The notes below the pieces were generated by a model. It was not told the origin of the DNA. It did not search any database and worked only from the letters and a program-made list of their open reading frames with translations. From an uncultured Collinsella sp. (lineage in GTDB: Bacteria > Actinomycetota > Coriobacteriia > Coriobacteriales > Coriobacteriaceae), in contig UQZI01000029.1 in the NCBI GenBank assembly GCA_900545555.1, positions 1 to 24,177 on the forward strand: DNA of 24,177 nt, given 5' to 3'. Position numbers and translations under genes: made by a program. Positions 20,864-24,177 of the stretch are shown here, in pieces (the first letter of the stretch is position 1; every line of letters starts with the position of its first letter).

Positions 20864-22507
20864 CTAGCGCTCGTAGATCAGGTTGCCGGCTAGGTAGGTG
20901 GCTTGGACTTTGGTGGCTTGGAGTTCTTGGGGGTCGATGGTGAGTGGGTTTTGGTCCAGGACTACCAGGTCGGCGTATTTGCCGGGCTCTAGGCTGCCGA
21001 GGTTTTGCTCGTCGCCCGCTGCGTACGCGCTGCCAAGCGTGTAGCTGCGCAGGGCCGTTGCCGCGTCGATACGCTCGCTCGGCAGCCAGCCGCCCTCGGG
21101 CCAGTGGCTGCGGGGATCTTGGCGCGTGATAGCCGTGTAGAGCACGTTCATGCTGGTAACGGCCGTGATGGGGCTGTCGGTACCGAAAGCTTGACGGATA
21201 CCGCGCTGCTGATAAGTTGCGAACGGCCACATGATGCGGCTGCGTTCCAGGCCCAGGTCGCGCTCCGGGCCACCCGGGTCGAGCGTGATGTGGCAAGGCT
21301 GGCTCGAGGCAATGACGTTGAGCTTGCGCAGACGATCGATGTCCTGAGGCAGCAGATTCTCCAGGTGCTCAAGCGTATTGTGGCCGTGCTGGGGCAAGCC
21401 GTAGAGCTCTGCCGCCTCCTCAAAGATATCGAGCGCAGCATGGATGGCACCGTCGCCGATAACGTGGATGCGCACGGTATGGTCACGCTCGGCTGCCGCC
21501 AAAACCAACTTGCGCATACGCTCGACAGGGACCGTCAGGCGGCCCTGGTCGCCCGGGAAGCGCGGGTTGGTATAGGGCTCAGTGAGGTATGCGGTATGCT
21601 CGCTCGACACGCCGTCGAAGAACTGTTTAAAGCCTGGCGCCGAGAGCAGCGCGTTGTTCGCGTAGCGGGTCTGGAGTTCTTCCAAGCGCGACTGGTCATC
21701 CAGCAGCGTGGGAAACAGATGGGCGCGGATGCCCAGCTTGCCGGCGGCCTGCAGCTTGTCGTAAACATCATCGCGAATAAAGTCGCAGCCCGGCATGGGC
21801 ATGAGCGACATATCGCAGATTGAGGTAATGCCTTGCTCGGCCATACGCTTCATCTGGTCGGCGTATGCGCTCGCGATGCGGTCCTCGCCCAGCCACTCCA
21901 GGCAGCGCGGCAGCAGCTGCATGGCCGCAGCCTCGTGAGCGATACCCGTAAGCTCACCGTTTGAGTCTTTGTCGTAACTGCCACCCGCCGGAGGCTCGCT
22001 GTCGCGCGTAACGCCGAGCGCCTCGAGTGCGCGGCTGTTGAGCCACAGCGTGTGCCCGTCGCCCGAGTACATAACGCAGGGACGATCGGGAAATGCCGCA
22101 TCGAGGGAGGCCTTGGTAGGGTGCTCGGGCGGATCCCAGCGGTAATCGCGCCAACCCTGGGTCACGACCCAGGCGTCATCTGGCAAGCCTTTGGAAAACT
22201 CGAGCGCATGCTGCACCAATGCTGCCTCGGACGTGCCCATATCCATGAGCATGTACGGCGAGGAACCAACCGAAGTATGGAAGAAATGCAGGTGCGCATC
22301 GTGGAAACCGGGGCAGACAAACTGCTCGCCGTAATCGACCACCGGCGTGGCGGCAGGTGCGGCGTCAATCACGTCATCGGGCGCGCCGACTGCGACGATG
22401 CGATCACCCGCGATGGCGATCGCCAGCTCGCGGGCGGTATCGATACCGTCTTGGGCGGTAAAAACGTTCTTGGAGCGGATAATCCGATCGATATGCTGCA
22501 TGAGCAT
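20864..22507 (-). CDS. YtcJ-like metal-dependent amidohydrolase (amidohydrolase_3 family)
   Basis: A protein of about 547 residues with the composite-domain TIM-barrel fold of amidohydrolase_3. The N-terminal strand region (1-65) leads into the metal motif CPGFHDAHLHFF (His72, His74). Further expected ligands are a lysine in KQFFDGVSSEH (Lys294), His348 in IHVIGDGAI, His381 in TLEHLENL and Asp444 in AFGTDSP. The C-terminal GSLEPGKYADLVVLDQNPL closes the beta-sandwich. Relatives hydrolyse N-substituted formamides and other amides; the substrate is unknown. Three in-frame ATGs (22513, 22507, 22501) lie together; I use the middle one, and no ribosome-binding site is decisive. A much longer open frame reaching 23590 is only the antisense of the next gene. 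It is divergent from the M20 hydrolase. Confidence 0.85.
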   Translation of the reverse strand: MLMQHIDRIIRSKNVFTAQDGIDTARELAIAIAGDRIVAVGAPDDVIDAAPAATPVVDYGEQFVCPGFHDAHLHFFHTSVGSSPYMLMDMGTSEAALVQHALEFSKGLPDDAWVVTQGWRDYRWDPPEHPTKASLDAAFPDRPCVMYSGDGHTLWLNSRALEALGVTRDSEPPAGGSYDKDSNGELTGIAHEAAAMQLLPRCLEWLGEDRIASAYADQMKRMAEQGITSICDMSLMPMPGCDFIRDDVYDKLQAAGKLGIRAHLFPTLLDDQSRLEELQTRYANNALLSAPGFKQFFDGVSSEHTAYLTEPYTNPRFPGDQGRLTVPVERMRKLVLAAAERDHTVRIHVIGDGAIHAALDIFEEAAELYGLPQHGHNTLEHLENLLPQDIDRLRKLNVIASSQPCHITLDPGGPERDLGLERSRIMWPFATYQQRGIRQAFGTDSPITAVTSMNVLYTAITRQDPRSHWPEGGWLPSERIDAATALRSYTLGSAYAAGDEQNLGSLEPGKYADLVVLDQNPLTIDPQELQATKVQATYLAGNLIYER

Positions 22508-22588
22508 CCCCATCTCTGGCAGGTAATTCAACACCCCCGAGTGTACTCCCCCGCCCTTGCAACAAAACCCCAAGCGGCAAACGGCAAC

Positions 22589-22618
22589 TTTACCAGCCCT
22601 AGCGGCAGGTGGCATACT
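22589..22618 (+). promoter_or_regulatory. Candidate promoter for the M20 hydrolase gene
   Basis: TTTACC (22589-22594), an 18-bp spacer and CATACT (22613-22618), about 50 bp before the start codon. A weaker TACACT on the opposite strand (near 22541) could serve the divergent amidohydrolase. Confidence 0.45.
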
Positions 22619-22669
22619 GGAGAGAGCCTGTACGATTTTGCGATCGAGCCAGCAAGGAGCAAATCGACC

Positions 22670-24133
22670 ATGACGAAGACCAAGGCACAGCAGATTATGG
22701 CGGCAACCGAGGTTCGCGCGGCAGACGACGTCACCGCGGCCATCCATGATATCGCCGCCGAGTTTGAACCCTACATCATCAAGCAGCGCCGGCACTTCCA
22801 TAAGCACCCGGAGCTGAGCCTTGCCGAGGAGCGCACGACTTCCGACATCGCCAACCAGCTCGACGCCATGAATATCCCCTACGAGCGTCCACTCAAGACG
22901 GGCCTGGTGGCGACACTCCGCGGCACCGCGCCCGATGCCTACCGCGAGGACGGCACGCCGCGCCGCCGTATCCTGCTGCGCGCCGACATCGACGCCCTGC
23001 CCGTCACCGAGCAGACCGGCGAGGAGTTCGCCAGCGTCAACGAGGGCTGCATGCACGCCTGCGGCCACGACTGCCATATCGCCATGATGCTCGGCACGTT
23101 GCAGATTCTGCGCCACATGACCGATGACATCCACGGCGAGATTCGCATCGTTTTCCAGCCCAGCGAGGAAAACGGCCAGGGCGCCAAGCTCATGATCGGT
23201 ACGGGCGTACTCGATGGCGTCGACGGTGCCTATGCCGCGCACATCTGGAGCGAGGTCGATGCCGGCACCGTGAGCTGCGAGCCCGGTCCGCGCATGGCAA
23301 ACACCGACTGGTTCCGCATTGATGTCCGCGGCACCTCGTGCCATGGCGCCATGCCCCAGCGCGGCCACGACGCCGTTATGGTTGCCGCCGAAATCGTCAA
23401 CGCCCTGCAGACCATCGTCTCGCGCGAGATTAGCCCCTACGAACCCGCCGTCATCACCGTCGGCGAACTGCACGGCGGCACCGCGCGCAACGTTATCGCC
23501 GGCACGGCATACCTCGCCGGCACGGTGCGCACCTATGGCGACAAGACGCATGAGGAAATGCCCGAGCTTATGCGCCGCATCGTGGAGCACACCGCAGCAG
23601 CACTAGGCGCCGAGGCCGAACTCACCGACTACACCATCGCCAACTACAAGGTCGAAAACGATGCCGCCTCGAGCGAGCGTTGCCGCCAAGCTGTGCTCAA
23701 GTGCCTGGGCCCCGCAGGCGAGGGCCATTACCGCGGCACGCTTTCGGGCGAGGACTTCTCGGAGTACCTGCGCCGCGTGCCGGGCGTGCTCGCCTTTGTT
23801 GGCACGCGCAACCCCCAGATTGGCGCCACCTATGCCCAGCACTCCTGCTTCTACAAGATCGACGAGAGCGCGCTCGCCAAGGGCTCCATGGTAGCCGCTC
23901 AGTATGCCATCGACTTTTTGGCCGAGCCCACGCAAGAAGAGCTCGACGGCCCCACGATCGCCGCAGTTGCCGAGACCAATCCCGACCTGGCGGCCAAGCT
24001 GCGCTCTGCCAAGGCAACGGCCGCCGAGGCCCGCGACGCCGTGCACGACGCCCGCACCGCCCGCCATGCCGCCATCAAGGGCATTCACGATGCCCGTGCC
24101 GCTGCTCGCCACGAGGAGAAGCGCGACGAGTAG
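22670..24133 (+). CDS. M20-family amidohydrolase (N-acyl-amino-acid / hippurate hydrolase type) with extended C-terminus
   Basis: A 487-residue M20D-type metallohydrolase. These enzymes cleave N-acyl amino acids such as hippurate, N-acetyl-amino acids or indole conjugates. Two-metal ligands are Cys131 and His133 in MHACGHDCH (128-136), Glu166-Glu167 in FQPSEENGQGA, His191, and His391 in YAQHSCFY. The dimerisation domain (about 212-325) includes GTSCHGAMPQRGHDAV and GGTARNVIAGTA. The family is normally about 390-400 residues. This one has about 30 extra at the N-terminus and, from about residue 425, a tail rich in Ala, Arg, His and charged residues with a HDAR phrase repeated (459-462 and 473-476). 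The ATG at 22670 follows AAGGAG by 10 nt; the open frame extends further upstream but without family sequence. It is divergent from the YtcJ-like hydrolase. Confidence 0.9.
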   Translation: MTKTKAQQIMAATEVRAADDVTAAIHDIAAEFEPYIIKQRRHFHKHPELSLAEERTTSDIANQLDAMNIPYERPLKTGLVATLRGTAPDAYREDGTPRRRILLRADIDALPVTEQTGEEFASVNEGCMHACGHDCHIAMMLGTLQILRHMTDDIHGEIRIVFQPSEENGQGAKLMIGTGVLDGVDGAYAAHIWSEVDAGTVSCEPGPRMANTDWFRIDVRGTSCHGAMPQRGHDAVMVAAEIVNALQTIVSREISPYEPAVITVGELHGGTARNVIAGTAYLAGTVRTYGDKTHEEMPELMRRIVEHTAAALGAEAELTDYTIANYKVENDAASSERCRQAVLKCLGPAGEGHYRGTLSGEDFSEYLRRVPGVLAFVGTRNPQIGATYAQHSCFYKIDESALAKGSMVAAQYAIDFLAEPTQEELDGPTIAAVAETNPDLAAKLRSAKATAAEARDAVHDARTARHAAIKGIHDARAAARHEEKRDE

Positions 24134-24177
24134 CCGTCACGCCCACCCGTAACAACCTGGCTAGAGCAAAGCGGGGG

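Noticed and set aside
22052..22669. Upstream extension of the M20 frame on the plus strand
   Set aside because: It is antisense to the amidohydrolase 5' half. The ATG at 22670 has a ribosome-binding site and family sequence starts after it.
22514..23590. Upstream extension of the amidohydrolase frame, giving 908 codons
   Set aside because: The extra part is antisense to the M20 gene; family sequence begins only at the ATG cluster near 22507.

Overview
This is a GC-rich chromosomal segment whose gene content fits a Coriobacteriia-type actinobacterium, most likely Collinsella or a close relative. The assignment is an inference. It rests on base composition, a Veg-like gene, an argCJBD cluster, a one-chain EcfA1-EcfA2 ATPase, a Lys/Orn-type rather than DAP-type MurE motif, and sigma-70-like promoters of the TTGC(G/A)C / TATAAT kind. 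Nearly every gene lies on the minus strand. Only tRNA-Val and the last gene, an M20 hydrolase, are on the plus strand. Apart from the cut ends the genes look intact, and no phage, transposase, CRISPR array or rRNA is visible.

Layout. 1-4187: housekeeping genes read right to left: a HAD phosphatase, murI (glutamate racemase), rph (RNase PH) with a clear terminator, then rdgB (nucleotide-pool cleaning) and dtd (D-aminoacyl-tRNA deacylase), and the 5' end of a Veg-like gene with its own promoter. 4188-7743: a MurE-type ligase with a good promoter placed against the terminator of asnB, then asnB (asparagine synthetase). 7912-8260: tRNA-Val(UAC) with an extended -10 promoter and terminator, followed by a 185-bp-period repeat that copies the tRNA 3' end plus terminator. 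8472-13483: the arginine cluster argC-argJ-argB-argD behind a two-box palindromic site that looks like an ArgR operator. 13527-18075: promoter, FMN riboswitch, ribU, fused EcfA1A2, EcfT and two paralogous flavin-type split-barrel proteins, ending near a 54-nt hairpin; this reads as a riboflavin uptake and use operon. 18243-20776: groES-groEL, bracketed by two very large imperfect palindromes. 20811-24133: a YtcJ-like amidohydrolase and a divergently transcribed M20 amidohydrolase with an unusual Ala/Arg/His-rich C-terminal tail.

How the genes work together. MurI supplies D-Glu for the UDP-MurNAc-peptide that MurE extends, and Dtd clears D-aminoacyl-tRNAs, so D-amino-acid use and quality control sit close together. 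ArgC, ArgJ, ArgB and ArgD cover N-acetylglutamate to ornithine, with ArgJ recycling the acetyl group. The riboswitch cluster joins FMN sensing, riboflavin import and proteins likely to bind flavin.

Most of the coding content is ordinary. The unexplained signals are between genes: the tRNA-linked repeat with covarying terminators, the two giant palindromes around groESL, a groESL promoter region without CIRCE or HAIR, and the two-box operator before argC. I see no convincing new multi-gene system.
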